A DNA stretch of 64,000 nucleotides from DASUBN01 sp036000105 (GTDB lineage: Bacteria; Pseudomonadota; Gammaproteobacteria; Natronospirales; REEB76). The DNA lies in NCBI GenBank assembly GCA_036000105.1, contig DASYGE010000012.1:62001-126000 (forward strand), written 5' to 3'. This document shows positions 25,044 to 33,191 of the stretch, piece by piece (the stretch's first letter is position 1; each line of letters begins with the position of its first letter). The position numbers and the translations under genes are program-made. Under the pieces are notes generated by a model. It made no database searches. It saw only the letters and a program-made list of their open reading frames with translations, and was not told the DNA's origin.

Positions 25044-25102
25044 AGAAACCCCGGAGCGCCCTTTTAAGCATCTCTGGGGTTTCTGGCCCTAACGGGCCTT
25101 TT
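25044..25102 (+). terminator. Double hairpin with T-run terminator
   Basis: AGAAACCCCGGAG (25044-25056) pairs with CTCTGGGGTTTCT (25072-25084) with one G-T pair, directly followed by GGCCC-TAAC-GGGCC (25085-25098) and TTTT. It would end the 24567 transcript. Confidence 0.8.
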
Positions 25103-25217
25103 AAGGCTAGTAACGTTGCCTGTGTGCAGGAAGCAATACCTGTAACAAGCATCATTATTATAACTCACTATCAGCATATCGGTAATCCGGGGAGCAAATA
25201 TCCCCTAAGGAACTTCT

Positions 25218-25361
25218 ATGACTAAGAGGAATCCAAGAAAAGATGAAGGGACGCGGGCCAGAAGTGCTATCACTGGCCATTACGTCACAAAGCAGTATGC
25301 CAAGACTCACAAGAGCACAACCGTCGTCGAACATGACGACAAACCAAGACGAGGAAAGTAA
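25218..25361 (+). CDS. 47-residue basic protein with GHYVTKQYAKTHKSTTV motif
   Basis: A short reading frame with AAGGAA 5-6 nt before its ATG. The sequence is strongly basic and ends DDKPRRGK. The central motif, of the form SAxxGxYVTKxYAKxHxxTTVxE, resembles that of small hypothetical proteins in many bacteria that I know by pattern but not by function. It is isolated between two terminators and so is a single-gene unit. A hairpin GGGGA-GCAAA-TATCCCC just upstream (25189-25205) may shape its leader. No function is assigned. Confidence 0.65.
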   Translation: MTKRNPRKDEGTRARSAITGHYVTKQYAKTHKSTTVVEHDDKPRRGK

Positions 25362-25368
25362 GTCCTTT

Positions 25369-25395
25369 AAGACCGGCCTTCGGGCCGGTCTTTTT
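25369..25395 (+). terminator. Rho-independent terminator with TTCG loop
   Basis: AAGACCGGCC (25369-25378), loop TTCG, GGCCGGTCTT (25383-25392), followed by further T. A strong stem 8 bp after the 47-residue gene. Confidence 0.93.
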
Positions 25396-25441
25396 AAGAC
25401 TTTTCTATGTACCCCTTGGCCGATAGCGTCTTCAGCGGACC

Positions 25442-25885
25442 TTACGGCGCCTTCCGGTCGTAATAGGTCTCGTCCTCGGTGATGTGACCGTCCTTAACCG
25501 TATAGATAGACATGATCCGCACGTTGAGCGGCTTGTCTGCGGCACCCTGGAAGTGGCCGATCAGGATGAACTGCGCGTACACCCTGTCTCCCACCGCATC
25601 GAGATTTTGGACCTCGTCCACGGCATCGGGGACTCCCGCGAAGATGCCACGGTAGGTATCGGCGATCTTCGCGTTGCCGGTCAAGGCCGGATAATCCGGG
25701 CTGTGCAGGACCGCGTCGGTGGCGTAGATGTCCTGGATGGCAGCGGCATCGTGGCGGTTGAAGGCTGCGAATTTCTGGCGGACCGTATCGAGGTTTTGTC
25801 CGCTACCGCTCGGGTCCGCAGATACCCCGGCGCTCAGGACGCAGCTCACGGAGCAGATCAAGGCAATCAGGTATGCTGTTTTCAT
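25442..25885 (-). CDS. Secreted SnoaL/NTF2-like protein
   Basis: A 147-residue protein with a signal peptide (MKTAYLIALICSVSCVLSAG) and one NTF2-like cone-fold domain: VRQKFAAFNRHDAAAIQDIYATDAVLHSPD is the typical first two helices and strand, and the C-terminal strand pairs read NVRIMSIYTVKDGHITEDETYYD. SnoaL-like proteins include ester cyclases and many of unknown role, so no substrate is claimed. I chose ATG 25885 because it gives a clean signal peptide. It is divergent from the AraC-family gene, 61 bp away. Confidence 0.75.
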   Translation of the reverse strand: MKTAYLIALICSVSCVLSAGVSADPSGSGQNLDTVRQKFAAFNRHDAAAIQDIYATDAVLHSPDYPALTGNAKIADTYRGIFAGVPDAVDEVQNLDAVGDRVYAQFILIGHFQGAADKPLNVRIMSIYTVKDGHITEDETYYDRKAP

Positions 25886-25946
25886 GGCGAGAAGATGCCC
25901 AGTAGATGGTGATGAAGCCTGCAATTGAAATCCAAAGCACGCCCGG

Positions 25947-26777
25947 ATGATTGGAAAAACCCGACATCTCGATGACAGCGCCAAGAGCCGCCTCGCCTTC
26001 GGGCAAGGCTGCGGCGTATTGCGGCATTCCCCCTTCCCCGGCACCTACCGACATGTGCGCTACGCCCCATCCGGCAACCTGGCTCATTGGGTGCAGCATT
26101 TCTGGATCGAGAGCTGGGACCTGCTGGGGGATGCATCCCAGACGCGGGAAGTGTTGCCCCATCCTTGCGTCCATCTCGCCTTCGTCCGCGGCCGCTCGCG
26201 CATATTCGGCGTGCAGCAGCAGCGCTTCGTGCGCGAACTCAAGGGCAAGGACTGTGTGGTCGGCGTGAAATTCCGTCCCGGCGCGTTCTATCCCTTCTTG
26301 CAGAAACCGGTGAGTTCCATCACTGACACGTCCTTCCCGGCGGAGCAGCTGTTCGCAGACGCCAAAGAGACGGAAGTAGAGGTGTCCTGCTGCACCGGGG
26401 ACCAGGAGATGGTCGCATTGGCGTCACGGTTCCTGCGCGCTCACCTGCCTCCACCTGATCCGGTGGTGGAGCAGGCATGCAGTGCAGTGGAGACGATCGC
26501 GAACGATCCGGACATCACCCGGGTGGAGCATGTGATCGAACGCTGCGGCATCCAGGACCGGGCGCTCCAGCGCATGTTCCGCCGCTACATCGGCGCGAGC
26601 CCTCGCTGGATCATCAAGCGCTACCGGGTATACGAAGCCCTCGCGCATTTGGGCGATGAGACCCGGGCGGGATGGGCGTCCCTGGCTCAGGATCTGGGCT
26701 ATTACGATCAGGCGCACTTCATCAATGACTTCAGGCGACTGGTCGGCCGCTCGCCGACTGAATACATAAACACATAG
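25947..26777 (+). CDS. AraC-family transcriptional regulator
   Basis: A 276-residue regulator. The N-terminal sensor domain carries YAPSGNLAHWVQHFWIESWDL and VHLAFVRGRSRIFG, the pattern of the DUF6597-type AraC sensors. The C-terminal double helix-turn-helix reads VIERCGIQDRALQRMFRRYIGASPRWIIKRYR and LAQDLGYYDQAHFINDFRRLVG. It is divergent from the SnoaL-like gene, which is a candidate target. The true start could be further downstream; no clear ribosome binding site marks ATG 25947. Confidence 0.88.
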   Translation: MIGKTRHLDDSAKSRLAFGQGCGVLRHSPFPGTYRHVRYAPSGNLAHWVQHFWIESWDLLGDASQTREVLPHPCVHLAFVRGRSRIFGVQQQRFVRELKGKDCVVGVKFRPGAFYPFLQKPVSSITDTSFPAEQLFADAKETEVEVSCCTGDQEMVALASRFLRAHLPPPDPVVEQACSAVETIANDPDITRVEHVIERCGIQDRALQRMFRRYIGASPRWIIKRYRVYEALAHLGDETRAGWASLAQDLGYYDQAHFINDFRRLVGRSPTEYINT

Positions 26778-26801
26778 ACAGAACAATCAGTTACGAGATG
26801 C

Positions 26802-26831
26802 TTGACAAATTCATAACCGTACGGTTATGAT
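26802..26831 (+). promoter_or_regulatory. Promoter of the arsR-type operon with 20-bp palindromic operator
   Basis: -35 TTGACA (26802-26807), 18-bp spacer, -10 TATGAT (26826-26831). The perfect palindrome TCATAACCGTACGGTTATGA (26811-26830) fills the spacer and -10, as expected for an autorepressor. The start codon is at 26838, so the leader is nearly absent. Confidence 0.85.
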
Positions 26832-26837
26832 TTTCCC

Positions 26838-27161
26838 ATGCGCACCTCACCCGACGCCGTCCTCAAGACCCTCGCCGACCCGACCCGCCGGGCCATCTTC
26901 GAGCGCCTGTGCCGCGAGGGCGAACAGACCGTGCACGTGCTGACCGACCACGCGGGCGTCTCCCAGCCGGCGGTGTCCAAACACCTCGGCGTGCTCAAGC
27001 TCGCCGGCCTGGTGCGCGACCGGCGCGCGGGCCGCGAGACCCATTACAGCGCCCAGCCCCGCGGCTTGGAGCCGCTCCTGGATTGGATGACCTTCTACAG
27101 CGCCTTTTGGCAAGAACGCTTCGATCGACTCGAAGATCTACTCAAGAGGATTGACCAATGA
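26838..27161 (+). CDS. ArsR/SmtB-family repressor
   Basis: A 107-residue winged-helix regulator. LKTLADPTRRAIFERLCREGE, VSQPAVSKHLGVLKLAGLV (recognition helix) and DRRAGRETHYSAQ (wing) are canonical. The metal-binding ELCVCDL motif of ArsR/SmtB is missing, as is usual for ArsR proteins paired with AHSA1 proteins. It overlaps the next gene by 4 bp and probably represses its own promoter through the palindrome at 26811. Confidence 0.92.
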   Translation: MRTSPDAVLKTLADPTRRAIFERLCREGEQTVHVLTDHAGVSQPAVSKHLGVLKLAGLVRDRRAGRETHYSAQPRGLEPLLDWMTFYSAFWQERFDRLEDLLKRIDQ

Positions 27162-27577
27162 GCAAACCTGCGATCGAAACCCTCTCTATCGTCGTCGAAC
27201 GGGAGATCCCCTTCCCGCCTGAGAAGATCTGGCGCGCGCTCACGCAACCGCACCTGATCGAAGAGTGGCTCATGAAGAGCGATTTCAAGCCCATCATGGA
27301 CCACAAGTTCAAGTTCACCGCGGACTGGGGCTCCGTGGACTGCCAGGTCATGGAAGTCGAGCCGCACAAGACCCTGTCCTACACCTGGGGAGCCTACGGT
27401 CTCGGCAGCGTCGTGACCTGGACCCTCACTCCGAAGGGCAATGGGACCCAGCTGCGCATGGAGCAATCGGGCTTCGGGACGGACAAGCAGCAGCAGGCCT
27501 TCTACAACGGCGCCAAGCAAGGCTGGCCGAAGTTCATCGCCGCCCTAGAGCAGGTCCTGGCTGGGTTGCCGGCATAA
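27158..27577 (+). CDS. SRPBCC/AHSA1-domain protein
   Basis: A 139-residue START-like fold protein. EREIPFPPEKIWRALTQPHLIEEWLM is the typical AHSA1 N-terminus and ends in a tryptophan-rich cavity wall; GSVVTWTLTPKGNGTQLRMEQSGF forms the curved sheet. Such proteins bind small hydrophobic ligands; the ligand is unknown. ATGA overlap with the ArsR gene shows they form a unit, a very common pairing. Confidence 0.88.
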   Translation: MSKPAIETLSIVVEREIPFPPEKIWRALTQPHLIEEWLMKSDFKPIMDHKFKFTADWGSVDCQVMEVEPHKTLSYTWGAYGLGSVVTWTLTPKGNGTQLRMEQSGFGTDKQQQAFYNGAKQGWPKFIAALEQVLAGLPA

Positions 27578-27609
27578 GGCCGGCCGACGCAACGCAGCAT
27601 GGAGCGAAC

Positions 27610-28035
27610 ATGAAAGCGACGAGTCCTGTGGACAGCAAGACTGCTTCAGCGAACATCAGCAAGCTGATCGAAGCGCTGGGGGATTGGCGAGGCAAGACCC
27701 TCGCCCATCTGCGCGAGCTCATCCACGCTGCCGACCCGGACATCCAGGAGGAGTGGAAGTGGGGCGTGCCGGTATGGTCCCATGACGGCATCGTCTGCAC
27801 CGGGGAATCCTACAAGCAGGTGGTGAAACTCACCTTCGCCCGTGGAGCATCCCTCAAAGATCCGAAGAAGCTCTTCACTTCCGGCCTGGAAGGCAACGTG
27901 CGGCGCGCCATCGACTTGCGCATAGGGGAGAAGATCGACGCGACCGCCTTCAAGCAGCTGATCCGCGCCGCGGTGGCGGCCAACACCGCGGCGCTCGCTC
28001 AGCGGGCAGCCAGGAAAAAGAAGCAGAAAGTATGA
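27610..28035 (+). CDS. DUF1801 domain protein
   Basis: A 141-residue cytosolic protein of the DUF1801 (YdhG/frataxin-like fold) family: REL then IHAADPDIQEEWKWGVPVWSHDGIVC, and later VVKLTFARGASLKDPKKLF. The tail is Lys/Arg-rich. The function of the family is unsettled. It follows the AHSA1 gene by 32 bp and may belong to the same ArsR-controlled unit. Confidence 0.85.
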   Translation: MKATSPVDSKTASANISKLIEALGDWRGKTLAHLRELIHAADPDIQEEWKWGVPVWSHDGIVCTGESYKQVVKLTFARGASLKDPKKLFTSGLEGNVRRAIDLRIGEKIDATAFKQLIRAAVAANTAALAQRAARKKKQKV

Positions 28036-28047
28036 GAATATTTTCAG

Positions 28048-28749
28048 ATGTTATACCGATGGGCAATCAAGGCATTTTATCCACCCTCCTGCCTGCTCTG
28101 TGGCGAGCCGGGCGCCAGGGGATTGGACCTCTGCGCCGCCTGTTTCGAGGAGCTGCCCTGGAATCGCCGCCCCTGCCCCCGCTGCGCGGCACCTTTACCA
28201 CCGGATGCGGAGGAACAGCTCTGCGGCAATTGCCTGAAGTCATTGCCCGCCTGGGACGAAGCCAAGAGCCCCCTCAGCTACGCCTACCCGCTGGATAAAC
28301 TGATCCAGCGCTTCAAGTTCGATGGAGATCTGCCCACCGGCAGGTTGCTGGCGGAACTGCTCGCCGATTATCTGGCCGCAGGCGGCGAGCGCCCTGACTG
28401 CATCATCCCCGTGCCCCTGCATCCCTCACGCCTGAAAGAGCGCGGCTTCAACCAGGCAGTGGAATTGGCGCGGCCTGTGGGCAAGCGTCTCAAGATCCCG
28501 GTGCGGCTGGATGTCTGCGAGCGGGTGCGGGCCACGGCGGTACAGTCCAAGCTCGACGCGGTGGAGCGCAAGAAGAACCTGCGGGATGCCTTCGCCGTGA
28601 AGAAATCCGTGGATGGCCTGCACGTGGCCTTGCTGGACGACGTGGTCACCACCGGCGTGACCGCGGAGGTACTGACCACTGCATTGAAAGACGCGGGCGC
28701 GAGGCGAGTCACAGTGTGGAGCGTCGCCCGCGCTGCCTCTATCTACTGA
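28048..28749 (+). CDS. comF: ComF-family phosphoribosyltransferase-like protein
   Basis: A 233-residue protein. The N-terminal zinc finger has CLLCGEPGARGLDLCAAC and CPRCAAPLPPDAEEQLCGNC. The C-terminal phosphoribosyltransferase fold ends with VALLDDVVTTGVTAE, the PRPP loop. ComF is needed for DNA transformation in competent bacteria, and in Gram-negatives it is often beside bioB, as here. With the pil genes in this window it fits natural competence, though that is inference. Confidence 0.92.
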   Translation: MLYRWAIKAFYPPSCLLCGEPGARGLDLCAACFEELPWNRRPCPRCAAPLPPDAEEQLCGNCLKSLPAWDEAKSPLSYAYPLDKLIQRFKFDGDLPTGRLLAELLADYLAAGGERPDCIIPVPLHPSRLKERGFNQAVELARPVGKRLKIPVRLDVCERVRATAVQSKLDAVERKKNLRDAFAVKKSVDGLHVALLDDVVTTGVTAEVLTTALKDAGARRVTVWSVARAASIY

Positions 28750-28751
28750 GA

Positions 28752-29090
28752 CTACTTCACCTCTTCAAAAACATTCGTCCCGCTCTCCGGGCGGGTGAGC
28801 CACTGGAAGTGCTCCGTGAGTCGCAACCGCCCATCGCTCAATCGCTCGATGTCGCCGGTGGAGACGCCCGCATCCAAGTTGCCATCCACGTCTGCCTGCA
28901 CGTAGCGGAATTTCAGGGTGGCTCCTGCCAGTTGCCCGATCAGGTAGCCATCGATGACGGCGCCGCCCCGATACCGGGCCGAGACCACGTCGCCTTTCTG
29001 CTCGAACACTAGGATAGTGTCACCCGAGACCACTCCGCTGGCGGCGGTGGATGCGGTGTGCATGCGGCAACCGTTGAAATCGAATGTCAT
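28752..29090 (-). CDS. Conserved small beta-sheet protein, function unknown
   Basis: A 112-residue protein with a repeating strand pattern: GDTILVFEQKGDVVSARYRGGAVIDGYLIGQL, then LKFRYVQADVDGNLDAG, then DGRLRLTEHFQWL. This matches a widespread family of about 110 residues that databases often mislabel as N-acetylglutamate synthase; no acetyltransferase motif is present. It is convergent with comF, with only 2 bp between the two stops. Confidence 0.75.
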   Translation of the reverse strand: MTFDFNGCRMHTASTAASGVVSGDTILVFEQKGDVVSARYRGGAVIDGYLIGQLAGATLKFRYVQADVDGNLDAGVSTGDIERLSDGRLRLTEHFQWLTRPESGTNVFEEVK

Positions 29091-29117
29091 GGATGTCCCT
29101 CTTGCGAGGAGTTGGTG

Positions 29118-30047
29118 TCAGGGGAAGGTGTAATTTAAGAGGATACCGGCGAAAACTGCTGCACCGAACCAGTTGTTGTTGAGGAAGGCTTGGAAGCACT
29201 TCTCCGGTTCCCGCTTACGGATCAGGTATTGCTCGTAGAGGGCGAAGCACAGGGCGAAGACGAGACCCACGTAATACGCACCACCCAGCTGCAGCCGTGT
29301 TCCCACCAGCACCAGATTGAGCAACAACAGACCTTGCAACACGCCGATGATGGTCTTGTCCATGTCGCCGAAGAGGATAGCCGTGGATTTAATGCCGATC
29401 TTGAGATCGTCCCTTCGGTCCACCATGGCGTACATGGTGTCGTACACGGTGGCCCAGAGGATGTTGGCGATGAATATGAGCCAGGCTTCCGGCGGCACTG
29501 CGCCGGTGGCGGCTGCATAAGCCATGGGGATGCCCCAGCCGAAAGCCAGCCCGAGATAGGGCTGGGGCAGATAGGTGTAACGCTTCATGAAGGGATAGGT
29601 CACGGCGAGCACCAAACCCACCACTGCGAGTTCCAGGCTGAGCAGGTTGAGGGTCAGTACCAAGCCAAGCGCGATGAGGCCGAGCAGCAGGAACAACACC
29701 AGGGCTTCGGTGAGGCTCACCTCGCCCGTGGCGAGTGGCCGCTCGCGGGTGCGCATCACATGGGGATCGAAGCCCCGGTCGGCGAAGTCGTTGGCGATGC
29801 AGCCGACGGCGCGCATCACGAACACGCCCGCCACGAACACACAGAAGAGTTTCGGCGTCGGGCGCCCGTCGCAGGCAAGCCACAGAGCCCAGAGAGTGGG
29901 CCAGAGCAAGAGGAAACCGCCGATGGGCCGGTGCAGGCGCATGAGCCGCCCATAGGCGGAGATGCGATCCAACATCAGTGGCCAGCCTTCCCGCACCAGC
30001 CGGCTGTAGCGGACCTTGTTCCAATATGGGATCAGTCTCGGATCCAT
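29118..30047 (-). CDS. ubiA: 4-hydroxybenzoate polyprenyltransferase
   Basis: A membrane prenyltransferase that attaches the octaprenyl tail to 4-hydroxybenzoate in ubiquinone synthesis. The two Asp-rich motifs are NDFADRGFDPHVMRTRERPL and YAMVDRRDDLKIGIKST, and FGWGIPMAYAA is also conserved. ATG 30047 sits directly at the ubiC stop and gives 309 residues. The internal ATG at 29975 (MLDRISAYGRLMRLHRPIG) would give 285, closer to E. coli UbiA, and cannot be excluded. Confidence 0.94.
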   Translation of the reverse strand: MDPRLIPYWNKVRYSRLVREGWPLMLDRISAYGRLMRLHRPIGGFLLLWPTLWALWLACDGRPTPKLFCVFVAGVFVMRAVGCIANDFADRGFDPHVMRTRERPLATGEVSLTEALVLFLLLGLIALGLVLTLNLLSLELAVVGLVLAVTYPFMKRYTYLPQPYLGLAFGWGIPMAYAAATGAVPPEAWLIFIANILWATVYDTMYAMVDRRDDLKIGIKSTAILFGDMDKTIIGVLQGLLLLNLVLVGTRLQLGGAYYVGLVFALCFALYEQYLIRKREPEKCFQAFLNNNWFGAAVFAGILLNYTFP

Positions 30048-30049
30048 GT

Positions 30050-30592
30050 TCACGCAAGCCCCGGCAGGAAACACTCATATATGAGGATAGCTGCCGCGCC
30101 CACCGTGAGGAGTGAACGCCGCGCCCAGAGTTCCCGGGGTTTGCGTGCGTGCCCCGCCACCGCCGCCTCATAGAGAGGTTCGCCGGGCGCGAGGCAGGTG
30201 ATCTCGATGGGCCCGCGGCGGGCGTCCTTCTCCGCGAACACCCGCGCTCCGAGAGGGCTCTCCCCCAGCTCCTTCAGCCAACGCGCCCCTTCACCCACCG
30301 CCACGGAACGGGCATAGACCAGAGGCTCAGCGCCGCAGAGATAGACCTGGCGGAGGAATGCGAGCTCACCCGCCTTGGCATGCAAGAGCGCCGCGTCCTG
30401 GGGCAGGAGCCGCATCGTACGCTCCTTCAATACCTGCACGTGGAATGCGCTACCGGCCTTCCCCCGCAAACGTTCCGTGAGGGAGCCCGTCTCCGCCATG
30501 AACGGCCAGAGCGCCGCGGGGCGCGCGTCCGCGGGCCAGGACGGCAGCAGCCTCCAGCTCTGGAACGCGATCGATGCAGCGGCGCTCTTCAA
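30050..30592 (-). CDS. ubiC: Chorismate pyruvate-lyase
   Basis: A 180-residue enzyme that splits chorismate into 4-hydroxybenzoate and pyruvate, the first committed step of ubiquinone synthesis. GSLTERLR, FLRQVYLCGAEPLVYARSV and ELWARRSLL (an active-site arginine) are UbiC hallmarks. It is followed at once by ubiA, its pathway partner. The encoding strand and neighbours (recG upstream) are as in other gammaproteobacteria. Confidence 0.92.
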   Translation of the reverse strand: MKSAAASIAFQSWRLLPSWPADARPAALWPFMAETGSLTERLRGKAGSAFHVQVLKERTMRLLPQDAALLHAKAGELAFLRQVYLCGAEPLVYARSVAVGEGARWLKELGESPLGARVFAEKDARRGPIEITCLAPGEPLYEAAVAGHARKPRELWARRSLLTVGAAAILIYECFLPGLA

Positions 30593-30622
30593 GACTCGTC
30601 TCCTTCGCCGCCTATTCTAGCT

Positions 30623-32722
30623 TCACACGTTGCCATAGCGCTCCGTCTCCCCCAACCAGCGCCGTACGATGGGGTTGATGCGTTCCGGATATTTCTCAAG
30701 CAGCAATGCTGCCGCCTGCTGCACCCGGGGGATCAGCGGTGCATCCCGGGTGAGATCCGCGATGCGCAGGTTGATCTCCCCCGCCTGGCGGGTGCCGAGC
30801 AGCTCGCCGGGGCCGCGCAGTTCCAAGTCGCGGCGCGCGATCTCGAAGCCGTCGTTGGTGGCGCGCATCACGTCGAGCCGGGCCTTGGCGGAGGATGACA
30901 GGGGCGGATGGTAGAGCAGCACGCAGTTGCTCTCGGCGGCACCGCGCCCGACCCGGCCCCGCAGCTGGTGCAGCTGGGAGAGTCCTAGGCGCTCGGCGTT
31001 CTCGATGATCATAAGGCTGGCGTTGGGCACATCCACGCCCACTTCCACCACGGTGGTGGCGACGAGAAGATGCATGCGGCCGCTGGTGAACTCGGCCATG
31101 ATCAGGTCCCGCTCTTTCGCCTTCAAGCGCCCGTGCAGGAGGCCGACCTTAAGATCCGGCAGAGCGATCTTGAGGGCCGCGGCGGTATCTTCCGCCGCCT
31201 GGGCCTGCAGCAGTTCCGATTCCTCGATGAGGGGGCACACCCAGTACACCTGCCGACCCTCGGCACAGACCTGGTGCACCCGCTGCACCACCTCCGCGCG
31301 GCGCGCTTCGACGATGGCTACGGTCTTCACCGGTTTCCGCGAAGGCGGCAGCTCGTCGATGGCCGAGACGTCGAGATCCGCGTAAGCGGTCATGGCGAGG
31401 GTCCGGGGGATGGGGGTCGCAGTCATGATGAGCTGGTGGGGATGCAGTCCCTCCACCGCGCCCTTCTCTCTCAATGCCAGGCGCTGATGCACGCCGAAGC
31501 GGTGCTGCTCATCGATGATGACGAGGGCCAGGGACTTGAACCCCACGTCTTCCTGGAACAGCGCATGGGTGCCGATGGCGAGGGGCGCCTTGCCTGATTT
31601 CAACAGCTCGAAAGCGCTCTCCCGCTCCGCGCCCTTCAGGCGGCCGCTGATCCAAACGGGCTCGAGGCCTAAAGGCGCAAACCACTTGAGGAAGTTGCGG
31701 TAGTGCTGCTCCGCCAGGAGTTCCGTCGGCGCCATGAATGCCGCCTGCTTGCCTGCCTCGATGCAGGCGAGGGCGGCGAGCGCTGCCACCACGGTCTTGC
31801 CGCAACCCACGTCGCCCTGCACCAGCCGCATCATGGGATGTGCACGGCCGATGTCCTTGAGTATCTCCCCCGCCACCCGCTCCTGGGCGCCGGTGAGTTT
31901 GAAAGGCAGGCCGCCGAGGAACTTGGCCGCGAACTTTCCCGCAGCGGCGAGGGACGCAGCCCGGGTCTTATCTTCCGCAAGTCGCAAGCGCCTCAGACTC
32001 AGGTGATGAGCTAACAACTCCTCGAAGGCGAGACGCTGCTGAGCCGGATGGCTACCATCCATGAGTGCCGCGAGCGGCGCGTCGGGCGGTGGCCGGTGCA
32101 CATAGCGCAAGGCTTCCGCCAAGGGCGGCATATGAGTCTCATCCAGCAACTCCGGCGGCAACAGTTCTTCCAAGGTGGTGCTGCCATGGGCGAGCCATGA
32201 GAGCGCCTGGTCCGTCAGCGCTCGCAGCTTCATCTGCTGCACGCCTTCAGTGGCGGGATAGATGGGCGTCAGCGCCGGCGCCTGGGGCTTCAGGTCTTCT
32301 GCACCGAGGATCTTGTACTCAGGGTGCACCATCTCCAACGTCAACTTGCCCGGGCGCGCCTCCCCGTAACAGCGCAGCCGCGCGCCACGCGCCAGCATGG
32401 CCTGTTGCGCAGCATTGAAATGGAAGAAGCGCAGGGTCAGCGCACCGGTGCCGTCGGAGATGCGGGTGAGCAGCATGCGCCGGCCGCGGAACGCTATCTC
32501 CGTGAGCTCGACGACCCCTTCTACTGAAGCGGTGTGACCGGGTCGCAGCGTGCCGATGGGCGTGATGCGAGTACGGTCCTCGTAGCGCAGCGGCAGATGG
32601 AACAGCAGGTCTTCGACGTTGCGTATGCCGAGCTTCTCGAGACGCTCCGCCACCTGCGGGCCCACGCCGCGCAGACGCGTCACCGGCGCGGCGGTGCTCT
32701 CGACTGTGGCGGCGGGCTTCAA
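30623..32722 (-). CDS. recG: ATP-dependent DNA helicase RecG
   Basis: A 699-residue branch-migration helicase that remodels stalled forks. The N-terminal wedge OB domain covers about residues 50-150. Walker A GDVGCGKT, the DEQH box IIDEQHRFG, motif III TATPIPRT, and motifs V-VI (VVEVGVDVPNASL, QLRGRVGRG) are all present. Length is typical. It starts 7 bp after the ridA stop on the same strand. Confidence 0.97.
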   Translation of the reverse strand: MKPAATVESTAAPVTRLRGVGPQVAERLEKLGIRNVEDLLFHLPLRYEDRTRITPIGTLRPGHTASVEGVVELTEIAFRGRRMLLTRISDGTGALTLRFFHFNAAQQAMLARGARLRCYGEARPGKLTLEMVHPEYKILGAEDLKPQAPALTPIYPATEGVQQMKLRALTDQALSWLAHGSTTLEELLPPELLDETHMPPLAEALRYVHRPPPDAPLAALMDGSHPAQQRLAFEELLAHHLSLRRLRLAEDKTRAASLAAAGKFAAKFLGGLPFKLTGAQERVAGEILKDIGRAHPMMRLVQGDVGCGKTVVAALAALACIEAGKQAAFMAPTELLAEQHYRNFLKWFAPLGLEPVWISGRLKGAERESAFELLKSGKAPLAIGTHALFQEDVGFKSLALVIIDEQHRFGVHQRLALREKGAVEGLHPHQLIMTATPIPRTLAMTAYADLDVSAIDELPPSRKPVKTVAIVEARRAEVVQRVHQVCAEGRQVYWVCPLIEESELLQAQAAEDTAAALKIALPDLKVGLLHGRLKAKERDLIMAEFTSGRMHLLVATTVVEVGVDVPNASLMIIENAERLGLSQLHQLRGRVGRGAAESNCVLLYHPPLSSSAKARLDVMRATNDGFEIARRDLELRGPGELLGTRQAGEINLRIADLTRDAPLIPRVQQAAALLLEKYPERINPIVRRWLGETERYGNV

Positions 32723-32729
32723 GTGCGGG

Positions 32730-33113
32730 CTACTGCACCACCATGACCGCGTCCACCTCCACGCGGGCGCCGCGCGGCAGCGAGGCCACGCCGATGGTAA
32801 CGCGCGCCGGATAGGGTTCCTGGAAGTACTCGGCCATGATCTCGTTGACCTTGGGGAAGGTGCCGAGATCCGTGAGATAGATGGTGACCCGCACCACGTC
32901 CTTGAATCCGTCGCCGGCGGCCTCCGCCACGGCCTTGAGGTTGTCGAACACCCGACGTGCTTCCAGGGCGAAATCGCCGGCGACCAGTTCGCCGCTCTTG
33001 GGATCCAGCGGTATCTGGCCCGAGAGATAGACCGTGTTGCCGGCGCGCACCGCCTGCGAATAAGGGCCGATGGCCCGGGGTGCCTTGTCGGTGAAGATGC
33101 TCAAGCGCGCCAT
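32730..33113 (-). CDS. ridA: RidA-family enamine/imine deaminase
   Basis: A 127-residue trimeric YjgF/RidA protein that hydrolyses reactive enamines made by PLP enzymes. APRAIGPYSQAVRAGNTVYLSGQIPLDPKSG and ARVTIGVASLPRGARVEVD, with the key arginine, are clear. I chose ATG 33113, preceded by GGAG at 7-nt spacing, over the ATG 12 bp upstream. It sits between spoT and recG. Confidence 0.94.
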   Translation of the reverse strand: MARLSIFTDKAPRAIGPYSQAVRAGNTVYLSGQIPLDPKSGELVAGDFALEARRVFDNLKAVAEAAGDGFKDVVRVTIYLTDLGTFPKVNEIMAEYFQEPYPARVTIGVASLPRGARVEVDAVMVVQ

Positions 33114-33191
33114 GGGATGCTCCATTCGTGTGGAAGTGGAAGTATGGCAAAAATACCGGGGATCCGGCAGTTCGGACCAAAGCAGCCTTGA

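Noticed and set aside
28752..29090. N-acetylglutamate synthase
   Set aside because: Database label known for this family type, but the sequence has no GNAT acetyl-CoA motif.
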